Origin: Rudaea sp. 3F27F6
GTDB taxonomy: Bacteria; Pseudomonadota; Gammaproteobacteria; Xanthomonadales; Rhodanobacteraceae
NCBI RefSeq assembly: GCF_005503555.1
Contig: NZ_SCNG01000001.1
Span: forward strand, 1,488,001 to 1,552,000
Length of the DNA: 64,000 nt
Reading direction: 5' to 3'
Shown piece by piece: positions 28,914-38,418 of the stretch. The notes under the pieces are model-generated. The model had not been told where the DNA came from. It saw only the letters and a list, made by a program, of their open reading frames with translations, and searched no databases. A program made the position numbers and the translations under genes. Within the stretch, counting starts at the first letter, position 1; every line of letters begins with the position of its first letter.

Positions 28914-29849
28914 ATGTCAGCACTGATCTGCGGTTCGCTCGCCTACGACACCATCATGGTGTTCCAGGACCAGTTCCGGAATCACATCCTGCCCGACAAG
29001 GTGCATATCCTGAACGTGTCCTTCCTCGTGCCGCGCATGCGCCGCGAGTTCGGCGGCTGCGCCGGCAATATCGCCTACAACCTCAAGTTGCTCGGCGACG
29101 ATCCGATCCCGTTCGCCACGGTCGGCCAGGATTTCGAGCCCTACCGCGAGCACCTGCAGCGCTGCGGCATCCGCCTCGACCATGTGCGCGTGTATGACGA
29201 GCTGTTCACGCCGCAGTGCTTCATCACCACCGACATGGACAACAATCAGATCACCGCCTTCCACCCGGGCGCGATGCTGAATTCGCACGAGCACCATGTG
29301 AAAGACGTCGAAGGCGTGACCTTCGGCATCGTCGCACCGGACAGCCGCGACGGCATGCTGCAGCATTCGCGCGAGTTCGCCGAGAAGGGCGTGCCTTTCA
29401 TCTTCGATCCGGGCCAGGCCCTGCCGCTGTTCTCGGGCGAAGAGTTCCGCACGATGATCGAGCAGGCCGACTACGCCATCGTCAACGACTACGAGTCACA
29501 GCTGCTGCAGACGCGCACCGGCTGGAGCACCGAGGACATCGCCTCGCGCGTGAAGGCCTACATCGTCACCCAGGGCCCGAAGGGCTCGACCGTGCACGAG
29601 GGCAAGAAGACCCACGTGATCCCGCCCGGCCAGGAGCGCCGCATCGTCGATCCGACCGGCTGCGGCGACGCCTACCGTGCCGGCTTGATCTACGGCCTCA
29701 TGCGCAACATGGACTGGCCGACCACGGGCCGCATCGCCTCGCTGATGGGCACGCTCAAGATCGAGCACCCCGGCACGCAGAACCAGCGCTTCACCTACCG
29801 CGAGTTTGCCGACCAGTTCAGGCAACAGTTCGGCTATGCGCTGGATTGA
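28914..29849 (+). CDS. PfkB-family carbohydrate kinase, adenosine/ribokinase type
   Basis: A 311-residue cytosolic kinase. It opens with ALICGSLAYDTIM, has the N-terminal GG motif in REFGGCAGNIAYNLKLLGDDP, and the C-terminal PfkB motif with the catalytic Asp in DPTGCGDAYRAGL (about 250). The IVNDYESQLL and VTQGPKGSTV segments are usual for the family. Many close family members are named adenosine kinase; the true substrate cannot be set from motifs. It stands alone between the DUF559 cassette and a tandem repeat. Confidence 0.88.
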   Translation: MSALICGSLAYDTIMVFQDQFRNHILPDKVHILNVSFLVPRMRREFGGCAGNIAYNLKLLGDDPIPFATVGQDFEPYREHLQRCGIRLDHVRVYDELFTPQCFITTDMDNNQITAFHPGAMLNSHEHHVKDVEGVTFGIVAPDSRDGMLQHSREFAEKGVPFIFDPGQALPLFSGEEFRTMIEQADYAIVNDYESQLLQTRTGWSTEDIASRVKAYIVTQGPKGSTVHEGKKTHVIPPGQERRIVDPTGCGDAYRAGLIYGLMRNMDWPTTGRIASLMGTLKIEHPGTQNQRFTYREFADQFRQQFGYALD

Positions 29850-29857
29850 TTGGGGCC

Positions 29858-29910
29858 GGGATTCGGGATTCGGGATTCGGGATTCGGGATTCGGGATTCG
29901 GGATTCGGGA
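29858..29910 (+). repeat. Tandem 7-bp repeat, GGGATTC x 7.6
   Basis: Seven exact, contiguous copies of GGGATTC (29858-29906) plus GGGA, starting 8 bp after the kinase stop. It uses the same unit as the arms of the 14320-14485 element. A pure array is prone to slippage and copy number probably varies. Confidence 0.95.
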
Positions 29911-29924
29911 AAAGCTTACATTAC

Positions 29925-29990
29925 CGTCATTCCCGCGAAAGCGGGGCTCTCAACAGCCGCAGGGCTGGTCATCCAGCGACTTTAGCTTTT
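29925..29990. repeat. Dispersed repeat with CCCGC-GAAA-GCGGG hairpin
   Basis: CGTCATTCCCGCGAAAGCGG at 29925-29944 begins a sequence type found widely between genes in proteobacteria, ending here in ATCCAGCGACTTTAGC. The hairpin 29932-29945 has a GNRA loop. The remaining bases to 30114 hold no gene. Confidence 0.6.
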
Positions 29991-30114
29991 CATTGCGGCC
30001 AGTGCCCGCCTGAGTCCGAAGGCACCCACTGAGCAGCCCTTCGGTCCTGCTCAAGCGGCAACCACTCCTCATCCGCCCGACGCAAACCGCGATACCAAAA
30101 CGGCGCGCGCTAGC

Positions 30115-31980
30115 TCAGCGCCGCCGTCCTGGATCCTGCAGCGCCTTTTCGACCGCCGCACGCGTCATCGGGTGATAGCCCGGTTTCGCCTCGGCATAGA
30201 TCTTCTCGGCCAGCGCCTTGCCCTGCGCGGTCTTGGCGAGGCTCGCATATAGCGGCACGACGAGGATGCGGCGGCCGATGCGCAGCATGTGCTCGCGCAT
30301 CGCCGGATACGCCGCCTGGTAATCGCTGCCGATCGCGAGGCGATACCAGCGGAACGCGATCTCGGCATTGCGTGTACCGGTCAGGTGATACGCATCGTCC
30401 AAGCCCTTCATCTGCGCCGCGCTGAGCTGCGGCGGCAGTTGATCGAGGAAATACTGCCATTCCTGCGTGCGCCACGACTTCGCGCCGAGGCCGTTCGCGT
30501 CGATCTTGCCGGCGACGAACTGTTCGCGCAGCTTGTCTTGCGCAGCAAACGCACTCGACGCGGGCAGCGGCGCATTGGCCGGAATGCCCGGCTGGTGCAG
30601 CCACGCGTCGACTTCAGCCATGCTCACCTTGCCCGGATACTTGTCGAGCAGATTCGCTTTCAAGTAGCCGACGAACTGGTCGGTGGTGATGCTCTGGAAG
30701 GCGAAGTGGTCGAAGTAGCCGCGCAGGAAGGCATCGAAGTTCTCGCGGCCGAATTTTTCTTCGAGATACTGCAGAAACCACGATCCCTTGATGTACGGCA
30801 CGTCGCTCAGCGAATCGTCTGCGTCCTTGCCGGTCAGGTCGGGCACGAGCAGTTGCTCGCCGGGCTTGGCTGTCTTGAATTCTTTTCTCAGCTCGTTCGC
30901 GGCGACGAGGAATTCCTCGTCCTTCTGCTGCTTGCCGTAGACCGCCCCGACGATACGCCCCTGCACGTACGTGGTGAAACCTTCATTGAGCCAGACGTGC
31001 TTCCACGCCGCATTCGTCACCAGATTGCCCGACCACGAATGCGCCAGTTCGTGCGCGATCACGCTGACCAGCGACTTGTCACCGGCGATGATCGTCGGCG
31101 TGGCAAAGGTCAGGCGCGGATTCTCCATGCCGCCGAACGGGAACGACGGCGGCAGCACGAGGATGTCGTAGCGATCCCAGCGGTACGGACCGTAAAGCTT
31201 TTCCGTCGTGACGATCATCTTCTCGATGTCGTCGAATTCCTTCGCCGCGGCGGCGACCGTTTCTGGCTCCGCGTAGACCGCACTGCGCGGGCCGATCTCC
31301 TTGACCGCGATGTCGCCGATCGCGAGCGCGAGCAGGTACGACGGAATCTTCTGCGGCATCGCGAAACGGAAATCACCGTCGAGCGTATGCTTAGCGTCGT
31401 TGTTTGCACTCATCACCGCGCGCAGGTCCTTCGGCGTCGTGATATGCGCCGTGTAGGAGAAGCGCACCTGCGGCGTGTCCTGCAGCGGAATCCAGCTGCG
31501 CCCGGCGATCGACTCGGACTGCGAATAGACGAACGGATATTTCTTGCCCGCGGTCTGGCTCGGATCGAGCCATTGCAGGCCGGCCGCGTCGGGGCTCGTC
31601 GAATAGGCGATGCGCACCTTCGCGCTTTGCGCGGGCAGGGCGATGCGCAGCGCCGAACCGAGCAACGGATCGACCTTGTCGAGCGAGAATTTCGCCGCGT
31701 CCCATTTGCCCGCGCCGCCTTCGGCCTCGATCTTGTCGATCTTCAGGCCGCTGGTGTCGAGCACGAGTTCGTGCGCGCCTTTGTCGACCCATTCGAGACT
31801 CAGGATCGCGTTGCCGGACAGCACGTGCTTCTCAAACGATACGGCCAAATCCAGATCGAGCGCCGTGACCCGCACCTTGTCCGGCTGCGCATAGGAATGC
31901 GGATCGGTTTCTGCGTGGACGGAACTCATAGCGGAGACGGACATTGCGGCGGCAAGGAGAAGACGAGGAAGAAAATTCAT
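30115..31980 (-). CDS. Secreted M1-family aminopeptidase
   Basis: A 621-residue zinc metallopeptidase from ATG 31980, which begins a signal peptide (NFLPRLLLAAAMSVSAMSSVHA). The substrate motif GGMENP is at 283-288. The zinc site is H310-E-L-A-H314 with Glu333 (LNEG). The C-terminal helical domain ends near 615. Length and domain order match the leukotriene A4 hydrolase/aminopeptidase-like branch. It should remove N-terminal residues from peptides in the periplasm or outside. It is in line with the S10 carboxypeptidase upstream (79 bp), so both may be used together in peptide scavenging. Confidence 0.95.
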   Translation of the reverse strand: MNFLPRLLLAAAMSVSAMSSVHAETDPHSYAQPDKVRVTALDLDLAVSFEKHVLSGNAILSLEWVDKGAHELVLDTSGLKIDKIEAEGGAGKWDAAKFSLDKVDPLLGSALRIALPAQSAKVRIAYSTSPDAAGLQWLDPSQTAGKKYPFVYSQSESIAGRSWIPLQDTPQVRFSYTAHITTPKDLRAVMSANNDAKHTLDGDFRFAMPQKIPSYLLALAIGDIAVKEIGPRSAVYAEPETVAAAAKEFDDIEKMIVTTEKLYGPYRWDRYDILVLPPSFPFGGMENPRLTFATPTIIAGDKSLVSVIAHELAHSWSGNLVTNAAWKHVWLNEGFTTYVQGRIVGAVYGKQQKDEEFLVAANELRKEFKTAKPGEQLLVPDLTGKDADDSLSDVPYIKGSWFLQYLEEKFGRENFDAFLRGYFDHFAFQSITTDQFVGYLKANLLDKYPGKVSMAEVDAWLHQPGIPANAPLPASSAFAAQDKLREQFVAGKIDANGLGAKSWRTQEWQYFLDQLPPQLSAAQMKGLDDAYHLTGTRNAEIAFRWYRLAIGSDYQAAYPAMREHMLRIGRRILVVPLYASLAKTAQGKALAEKIYAEAKPGYHPMTRAAVEKALQDPGRRR

Positions 31981-32059
31981 GGCGATTCCGATTCTGCGCA
32001 CAACGCTCTGAAACACTATCGCCGATCCGCCTGCGCGAAACGGCGTCATTGGCGATACG

Positions 32060-33637
32060 TCAGCGCGTCGCCGCGCTGTCGTAGAACTTCACGAGGTCGG
32101 CCTTCATCTGCTTCAACGCATCGAGATTGAGGTAGACCATGTGTCCCGACGGATAATAGGCGAAGCTCAGGTTCTTGCGCAGGCCCGGATCGATGTCGAG
32201 GTGGGCGAGATCGTATTCGGTGGCGAAGAACGGCGTGGCGAGGTCGTACCAGCCGTTCGCCGAAAGCACCTTGAGATGCGGATTGGTGCGCATCGCTTCG
32301 GACAGGTCGCCGACCATCGCCGGCAACTGCACCTTGCGCGACGAACCCGGAATCGCGTGCCGCCAGTCCCACTCGCCGATCGCCGCGCCGGCGTTCATGC
32401 GATACGGCACGTCGCTCGTGTATTTCAGATCCCGCGCCAGATAGTCGTTGATCGCCGAGAAGAACGCGCCGCTGATCGCCGTGCTCGACGGATCGAACTC
32501 GGGCGACTCGCCGGCCGCGTCGGCGTCGATACCCTCGAAACGGCCGTCGTAGCGGCCGAGCGTGCGGCGCTGGTCGCGCAGCAGTTCCTTGCGGAATCGC
32601 GGCTGACTGACGCGCAGGTTGGCGTCCTTCAGATAGGCGACCGACAGACCCGTGTAGCGGCTCAGTTTCTGCGCGATGGCGTCGCGCTCGGCCGCGCCGA
32701 GATCTTGGCCCTTGGCCAGAGCCACCGAATATTCACCGCGTGCAAAGTTGCGCGCTTCGTCGAGGAACGGCTCCATCGCCGCGGGCCGGTTGACGATCTT
32801 ATTGTGATACCAGGCGATCGCCGCGTAGGTTGGCAGCAGATTGACGTAATCGTTGTCGAGCCCCGGAATACGCGAGCCGTAGTTGAGGATCGACGACAAC
32901 AGCACGACACCGTTGAGCGACACGCCGCGGTTTTCGAGATAGCGCGCGAGGCCCGCCGAACGCGGCGTGCCGTAGGATTCGCCGAACAGAAATTTCGGCG
33001 AGTTCCAGCGCTGGTTGACCGTCAGGTAGCGAATGATGAAACGGCCGAACGCTTCGATATCCTGGTCCGTGCCCCAGAAGCGCTTGCTCGGATTTTCGTC
33101 CTTGTCCGCGCCGGGTTTGCCGTCTTTCTCTTTGAGCAGACCCTTTGAATAGCCGGTGCCGATCGCATCGATAAAAACCAGGTCACTCTTGTCGAGCAGA
33201 CTGTCTGCGTTCGCCACGAGTTGATACGGCGCCGGCGGCGTCGCATCGGGGCTCGTCGTCGCCACGCGCACCGGACCGAACGATCCCATGTGCAGCCACA
33301 GGCTCGCCGAACCGGGACCGCCGTTGTAGAAGAACGTGACCGGCCGCTTGGCCGCGTCTTTGCCGTCGCCGCTCGTGTAGGCGACGTAGAACACGCTCGC
33401 GTCCGGAGCATCCTTGTCGTCGCGAATCGTCAGCGTGCCTGCGGTCGCCTTGTACGCGTAACTGCGTCCGCCGATGCTGACGCTGTGGCTCGTGACGATC
33501 GCTTTCTCGGCAGCCGCATCGGCCTTCTCCTTGGCCGGCTTCGCCTCCGACTTGGCCGATTCTTCGTGCTCGGCTGCAAAGGTGTTTGCGCCGACGACGA
33601 CAAAAGCGAGCAGAGAAACGAGAGCGAATTTGCGCAT
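32060..33637 (-). CDS. Exported S10 serine carboxypeptidase-like peptidase
   Basis: A 525-residue protein with a signal peptide (about 1-21) and then a Lys/Glu/Ala-rich linker (25-48). The alpha/beta-hydrolase core has the oxyanion motif YNGGPGSAS (about 104-112), Ser221 in FGESYGT, Asp465 in NGWYDL and His499 in SGHMVY, the complete S10 triad. Family members release C-terminal residues at acid pH. Xanthomonads and relatives carry several such exported enzymes. It lies directly upstream of the M1 aminopeptidase. Confidence 0.93.
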   Translation of the reverse strand: MRKFALVSLLAFVVVGANTFAAEHEESAKSEAKPAKEKADAAAEKAIVTSHSVSIGGRSYAYKATAGTLTIRDDKDAPDASVFYVAYTSGDGKDAAKRPVTFFYNGGPGSASLWLHMGSFGPVRVATTSPDATPPAPYQLVANADSLLDKSDLVFIDAIGTGYSKGLLKEKDGKPGADKDENPSKRFWGTDQDIEAFGRFIIRYLTVNQRWNSPKFLFGESYGTPRSAGLARYLENRGVSLNGVVLLSSILNYGSRIPGLDNDYVNLLPTYAAIAWYHNKIVNRPAAMEPFLDEARNFARGEYSVALAKGQDLGAAERDAIAQKLSRYTGLSVAYLKDANLRVSQPRFRKELLRDQRRTLGRYDGRFEGIDADAAGESPEFDPSSTAISGAFFSAINDYLARDLKYTSDVPYRMNAGAAIGEWDWRHAIPGSSRKVQLPAMVGDLSEAMRTNPHLKVLSANGWYDLATPFFATEYDLAHLDIDPGLRKNLSFAYYPSGHMVYLNLDALKQMKADLVKFYDSAATR

Positions 33638-33747
33638 AGTGCCTCCCCGGACGAGTCGGCGATTATGCCGCGACGCGGCGCGCCGGGCCTATGCCGAAAG
33701 CCCTGCCGGCAGCGCTCGCGAGGTTAAATCTTGTAACCGCGATGAAG

Positions 33748-33772
33748 GCGCGGGCGGAATTTCCGCCCGCGC
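33748..33772. terminator. Strong GC hairpin after the CHAT cluster
   Basis: GCGCGGGCGGAA (33748-33759) pairs exactly with TTCCGCCCGCGC (33761-33772). It lies 22 bp past the end of the last gene of the cluster (33794, minus strand). There is no T run, so termination is likely but not certain. Confidence 0.5.
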
Positions 33773-33793
33773 AGAATGGTATGGACGGCGAAG

Positions 33794-34378
33794 CTACAAC
33801 CCCTGCGCTATCTGCTGACGTCGTGCGAAGGTTTCTCGCTCCAACTCGATGCGCAAACGCTGTTCCTCGAAATAATCAGCGATCTTTCCGAGCATCCATC
33901 CGACCAATGCGAAGGCCGCCACGGCCGGCGCCGCATATGGCAGCAACGGCGTGATGGCAGGTTGTTGGGAATTGGCCGGCCCCAAAGAAACGAAGAGTAC
34001 GAAACCGAGTGCGCCGAGCACGATGATCCAAGCTGCCGCACCGATCAGATTGGCAGCCAACTCGAGGACTTTCAGCGGCAACAGGAACCAATTCGCATGG
34101 CGCACGCTGAAAGGCGGATTCGGCGCGTGCAGCGTGATCATTGCATCGATGATCGGCGCAGTTGGAAGCCCGTGCTGTCTCTGCATGACCATTACTTCGG
34201 CTTTTATCTTCACCACCTCCCATTCGTCCCTGCGCCAACGCGAGGGACGGAAATCAATGAACGTTCGCAGCAAAGCCCCAACGAGAACAACCAGCGATAC
34301 GCTGATCGCCAGCCACCTCGGACCGGACTGCGAGAACAGCGTCTCCAATGTGCGTGCAATGGTAGCGGCGTCTTGCAT
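33794..34378 (-). CDS. Membrane protein at the end of the CHAT cluster
   Basis: A 194-residue protein with three predicted membrane helices (about 22-40, 107-135 and 146-170) and a charged helical C-terminus (ADYFEEQRLRIELERETFARRQQ). Between helices 1 and 2 is a soluble segment of about 65 residues. I recognise no family. It follows the 255-residue exported protein by 12 bp on the same strand, so it is probably the last gene of that transcript. A pore or anchor role is possible, but nothing in the sequence proves one. Confidence 0.65.
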   Translation of the reverse strand: MQDAATIARTLETLFSQSGPRWLAISVSLVVLVGALLRTFIDFRPSRWRRDEWEVVKIKAEVMVMQRQHGLPTAPIIDAMITLHAPNPPFSVRHANWFLLPLKVLELAANLIGAAAWIIVLGALGFVLFVSLGPANSQQPAITPLLPYAAPAVAAFALVGWMLGKIADYFEEQRLRIELERETFARRQQIAQGL

Positions 34379-34390
34379 GGGATGGCTCCG

Positions 34391-35158
34391 TCAAAACAGC
34401 GAACGCGAAACGATGAGGAACACACTTTTTCCGGACGCCGTCTTGTAGCGAATCTGCGATTCGCCCGACGGAAGAGGCTGGTTCGCCTGCAGTCCGTCGC
34501 CCAGGCGCTTGCTCTGACTTTCGAGCATGATCCCGATTCCGAGATTCCAGCCCATGAGGCTGTGTTGCTGTTCGCCGTCCGCGGTGAAGCTCTTCGTGCC
34601 AGCTCCTACCGGGTCGCTCCAACCGAACATCCAGCCTATGCCGAAGGAAGCCAGCGACGACGAATCCGATCCCGTCTGCACCGACACGAACGGCCCGTTC
34701 GCGAAAGTGCGCGTGTCGTTCGCTGTAGAACCCGAATACAGATAGCGATGCGCTTCGAAGGCGATCAACGGTCGCGTCGTACGCGAGTCGTCCACGCGCA
34801 CGATTCCGTTCACGACCGAGGCGGAATCGATTGGATGTGTGCCCAAGGCCTTGGAGACACCGATAGCAACGCCGAAATTGCTGCCCAAGAAGCTCTGCAC
34901 GTCCTTCATGCGGCTTCCGGTGCTGTCCATGTTATTTCCATCGGGGGCAGCTGTCTCCAACTCAACGAGATCGAATCGTTTGTCTTGTATTTTCTTTTTC
35001 GCTTCACGCGACGCTTTTTCACACGCATTGATGTATTGCTGAATATTGCTCGGGCTCAATGCGGCATTCGGATCGCAACTCTGCGCTCGGACGGGGACCG
35101 ATACCGCAACAAACGACCAAACCAGGACATGGAAAAAGATTGTGTTGAATACGCGCAT
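34391..35158 (-). CDS. Exported beta-rich protein, possible outer-membrane barrel
   Basis: A 255-residue protein with a signal peptide (about 1-25, cut after VRA). A helical Lys-rich segment (about 37-60) is followed by alternating strands such as FGVAIGVSKAL, GPFVSVQTG, ASFGIGWMFGW, GWNLGIGIML and a final SVFLIVSRSLF. A C-terminal Phe after an amphipathic strand is typical of outer-membrane barrels, so an outer-membrane site is inferred. Family unknown. It lies 136 bp downstream of the CHAT gene and 12 bp before the small membrane protein. Confidence 0.6.
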   Translation of the reverse strand: MRVFNTIFFHVLVWSFVAVSVPVRAQSCDPNAALSPSNIQQYINACEKASREAKKKIQDKRFDLVELETAAPDGNNMDSTGSRMKDVQSFLGSNFGVAIGVSKALGTHPIDSASVVNGIVRVDDSRTTRPLIAFEAHRYLYSGSTANDTRTFANGPFVSVQTGSDSSSLASFGIGWMFGWSDPVGAGTKSFTADGEQQHSLMGWNLGIGIMLESQSKRLGDGLQANQPLPSGESQIRYKTASGKSVFLIVSRSLF

Positions 35159-35294
35159 AGAGACCTCCAGGCGGACCGCGGAATGTCGTGTTCAAGGACC
35201 GGATGCGGAAAGCCGGTCCCGAACTGCCGGAGTCTCTGGAGCGAAATTTGTCTCAGCGGGGAATCGGCGTCGGCCTGTTTTGCACACGACGTCG

Positions 35295-38200
35295 TCAGGG
35301 CACGCGGCGCACTGCAGGCGGTTTCGCTGGCAATTCCTCGGTGACGACATCGAGGCGTTCGATCGCCTGCATGCCAGCCCAGAAGAACGGATGCGCAAAG
35401 GCGCGGCTGTGGGCCAGGTGCAGTTGCGCGCGGCGGAGTGCCGCGGCCGCGTCGCCCGGATTGTCGCGCAGCGCCGAGTAGAACGCAGGCACCCAAAGCA
35501 CCGTGGCCGAGTCGCTGACCGGCCACAACGAAGCGACCACGCGGCGTGCACCTGCGCGCGCGACCGCTGAAGCGAAACTCAAGTTGCCGTTGACCGCCGT
35601 ACCGGAGTCGCCGAGCTGGCAGGCATTGAGCACAACCAGATCGGCACGCACGCCGGCATCGAGGATATCGAGCCAACTCAGGAACGACGGCATCGTCTCG
35701 CCCGCACTCGGCTCGAGCCAGACGCCTGCGTAGCCGATGCGCGGCGGTTGTGCCATGCCGTGCGCGGCGATATGCACGAATGCGTCGCGGTCGTGCAGGG
35801 AATCGAACACCGCGTCGCGGGTGGCGCTCATATTCGCGTCGATATGCATGCCGGCAGGAACGAGTGCATCCCGTATCTGCTGCGCTTCGACGGCGGCATT
35901 CGTGAGATTCGGCAGTGAGATCTCGCCGGCCTTCAGTTGCGCGGCAGCGAGCACATGCACGCTCACGGACGAGCGCTTCGCGGCGACACTTTCGCGGGCG
36001 CCGAGGACACGCGCGAGAACCGTTGTCGTCGATTCGATCAGCGGCGCATCGCGGCCGGGCCAGCGCAACATCGCCCATGGAATGCCGTCGGAAAGCTCGT
36101 CGGCCACTATCCAGAGCCGCCGTGGCGGCGCGCCGGGAACTTCGTGCAACAACGCATCGGACAATCCGCCCGCTGCTGCCTCGGCAGCAGTCAGCGAGCT
36201 GGTGGGCACGCGAAGCAATTCGCGCAATGTGGCCGTCTTTGCGCGTACCTCGTCGGCGTCGGCCGCTGGAATCAGCGCAGCCGAGCTGCGCGTCACCCAA
36301 AGCAACGCGCCGCGCGTGCCGCCGTCGAGATACGCCGCAAGCACATCGCCGTCGGACAGCGCGGCCTGCAGATGCGTCAACGTCAAAGCGGGCGATTGCC
36401 GAACGGCGACTGCCATGCCGTTCGTGGAATTGTTTTCGCTCGTCAGCAGCGCGAGCATACTTCGATGCGTTGCCGATTCCGCGGCCGCCCTCGCTCCCGG
36501 CTCCGTTGCGAGCAGTTCGGCGGCGACCGCACGGTCGAAAACCGAGCCGTCGCCTCGCGGCGTGCCGGCATCGCGATCGACCGCGATATCGCCCTGACCC
36601 AGCACCAGCCACGGCGCGATCGCTTCGACCGATGCTGTGGGCAATGGCGTAATCGGGCTCCCGATCAAATAACCCAGCGCCTTTCTCCGCAGCGGCACGG
36701 CGAGACGCTCGATGGTTTGGCCGAGCACGCCGTTGCCGGCGCGGCCGGCGAGAAGGCGTATTTGCTCTTTTGCGCCGGTCAGCGCCATCAAGCCTGCTTC
36801 GACGTCGCCGCTGCGCAGCCTGATCTCTGCGTCGACGTCGGCCAGCGCAACCTGATCGGCGAGCGGAAGCGGTCTGCTCCACGCTCGCTCCGCGGCGGAT
36901 CGAGCCTCGACGAGATCGCCTCTTTTCAGCGCAAGCATCGCCGTCAAGATTTGCCGCTGCCCTTCGTACAACGGCGGCAACTCACGAATTTCCTGCACCG
37001 TAGCAGCCGCCGCGCTATGGCTTTGCCGCTGCGCCGCAAGGCGCAAACGCGCGAGGCGCGTCCAATCCCGAGCGGGCGATGCGCCTTCGCTCGCGTAGCG
37101 GTCTTCCGCGAGACCGTACCAGAACAGCGCCGAATCGAAGTGCTGCGTTTGTGCTTCCAGATCGGCAAACACGCGTGCGCGCAACGCAAGCGAGTGTTGC
37201 GACGGCAAAAATGCATTGACTTCGGAAAGCGCGCCGTAGGCTTCGTACCAGGCGCCTATCTGCCCGAACAATATTGCTTCGTTTAAGCGCGAAGACGCAC
37301 GCCAGAACAACGCCCCCGATCCCGCCTGCTCGAATTCGCGGTTGGCCAGATCGATGTGCCGTATCGACGCGACGACGTCGCCCGCCTGCTGGTCGAGCAC
37401 TGCCAACAGAAGATGCAGCCGTCCGCGCGTCATCACGGCATTCGGACCCGCGGTAAGTGCGAGTGCGGACGATGCCAGCGCGCGCGCCGACGCGAGCTTG
37501 CCCTGTACGCGCTGCAGCGTCGCCAGGTTCCGCATCACGCTGGCCGATTCGTTGCGTTCGTCGAGCGTCGCAAGTGCGGCGAGCGCGCGGTTGTAGCATC
37601 GTTCGGCATCGGCATATTTTCCCGAACGATGCAAAACGAGACATCGAGCGTTGAGCAGGCGCGCGTCGAAATAAGTCGATGGAGCCGCGGCGCCGGCAAA
37701 GCGTTCGGTGTCGCGCAACACCGCGGCGTCGTCACCTCCCTCGTAGAATGCCTCGACCCGGCCGACGCGCGCCGCCGCAGCATAGTTCGGCTCTGCGGCA
37801 AGAATCCAGCCACGTTCGCTTTCGGCGAATGCTTCGGCGGCGCGTCTGCCTTGATTCGCGGCCAAGAAGGTCATGGCCCGATAGTGGTCGATCAGCGCGT
37901 TCGCGTGCGGATCCGTAGCAGAGCGCTGCAGTTCATCGAGCGCGGGCAGCAAGCGCAGAACGCCAGCGGCATCTTCGGGAGAATCGATCTGCGCATCGAT
38001 TCCCGCCAGTTTCGTCAACCAGTCCAATTGAGCTCGATTACGGGCGGCGAGATCGCAGTGCGCGGTCAACGCAACCGCGCCGGCCGCCTCGTTCGGCTCT
38101 CCGCGGCGCAACGCGATCTTCTGCCCGGGATGCGTATCGAGCCAATAGCGTCCGTAGCGGCGAGGCTGCGAAATGCGGATTGCCGACGACTCCGCACCGG

Positions 38201-38411
38201 GCAGAACGAGCAATTGACCGATTTCTTCGATTTCCAGCCATCCGCCGGCACTCTCGAAAACGCGCTCACCATCCTTGGACGGCAGTGCAAACACCTCCCG
38301 CTGCGCGACGCAATCGATTCGCACCATATCGGCAATCGCGGGAAAGCACGGTAAGCTTGCCAAGAGCAGAGCCCATGATGACAGCGCCGCGAACCGCCGC
38401 ACGACGCGCAC
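35295..38411 (-). CDS. Exported TPR-CHAT caspase-like protease
   Basis: A 1038-residue protein starting at GTG 38411. A Sec signal peptide covers about 1-27 (WALLLASLPCFPAIA). Residues 28-110 are beta-rich, and about 150-520 are helical TPR-like repeats (for example YADAERCYNRALAALATLDE). The C-terminal CHAT domain (about 690-1020) has the caspase-type dyad His884 in VHIAAHG and Cys931 in VLNACQLG, plus the ASLWPVSD block. CHAT proteases are clan CD cysteine peptidases related to separase. The intact dyad and TPR sensor suggest a regulated protease in the periplasm. It starts 7 bp after the serine protease gene and belongs to the sigma-factor operon. Confidence 0.92.
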   Translation of the reverse strand: MRVVRRFAALSSWALLLASLPCFPAIADMVRIDCVAQREVFALPSKDGERVFESAGGWLEIEEIGQLLVLPGAESSAIRISQPRRYGRYWLDTHPGQKIALRRGEPNEAAGAVALTAHCDLAARNRAQLDWLTKLAGIDAQIDSPEDAAGVLRLLPALDELQRSATDPHANALIDHYRAMTFLAANQGRRAAEAFAESERGWILAAEPNYAAAARVGRVEAFYEGGDDAAVLRDTERFAGAAAPSTYFDARLLNARCLVLHRSGKYADAERCYNRALAALATLDERNESASVMRNLATLQRVQGKLASARALASSALALTAGPNAVMTRGRLHLLLAVLDQQAGDVVASIRHIDLANREFEQAGSGALFWRASSRLNEAILFGQIGAWYEAYGALSEVNAFLPSQHSLALRARVFADLEAQTQHFDSALFWYGLAEDRYASEGASPARDWTRLARLRLAAQRQSHSAAAATVQEIRELPPLYEGQRQILTAMLALKRGDLVEARSAAERAWSRPLPLADQVALADVDAEIRLRSGDVEAGLMALTGAKEQIRLLAGRAGNGVLGQTIERLAVPLRRKALGYLIGSPITPLPTASVEAIAPWLVLGQGDIAVDRDAGTPRGDGSVFDRAVAAELLATEPGARAAAESATHRSMLALLTSENNSTNGMAVAVRQSPALTLTHLQAALSDGDVLAAYLDGGTRGALLWVTRSSAALIPAADADEVRAKTATLRELLRVPTSSLTAAEAAAGGLSDALLHEVPGAPPRRLWIVADELSDGIPWAMLRWPGRDAPLIESTTTVLARVLGARESVAAKRSSVSVHVLAAAQLKAGEISLPNLTNAAVEAQQIRDALVPAGMHIDANMSATRDAVFDSLHDRDAFVHIAAHGMAQPPRIGYAGVWLEPSAGETMPSFLSWLDILDAGVRADLVVLNACQLGDSGTAVNGNLSFASAVARAGARRVVASLWPVSDSATVLWVPAFYSALRDNPGDAAAALRRAQLHLAHSRAFAHPFFWAGMQAIERLDVVTEELPAKPPAVRRVP

Positions 38412-38418
38412 ACTGAAC

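Noticed and set aside
30289-32130. 613-codon plus-strand frame across the M1 peptidase
   Set aside because: Mirror frame; the M1 protein has a complete zinc site and signal peptide.
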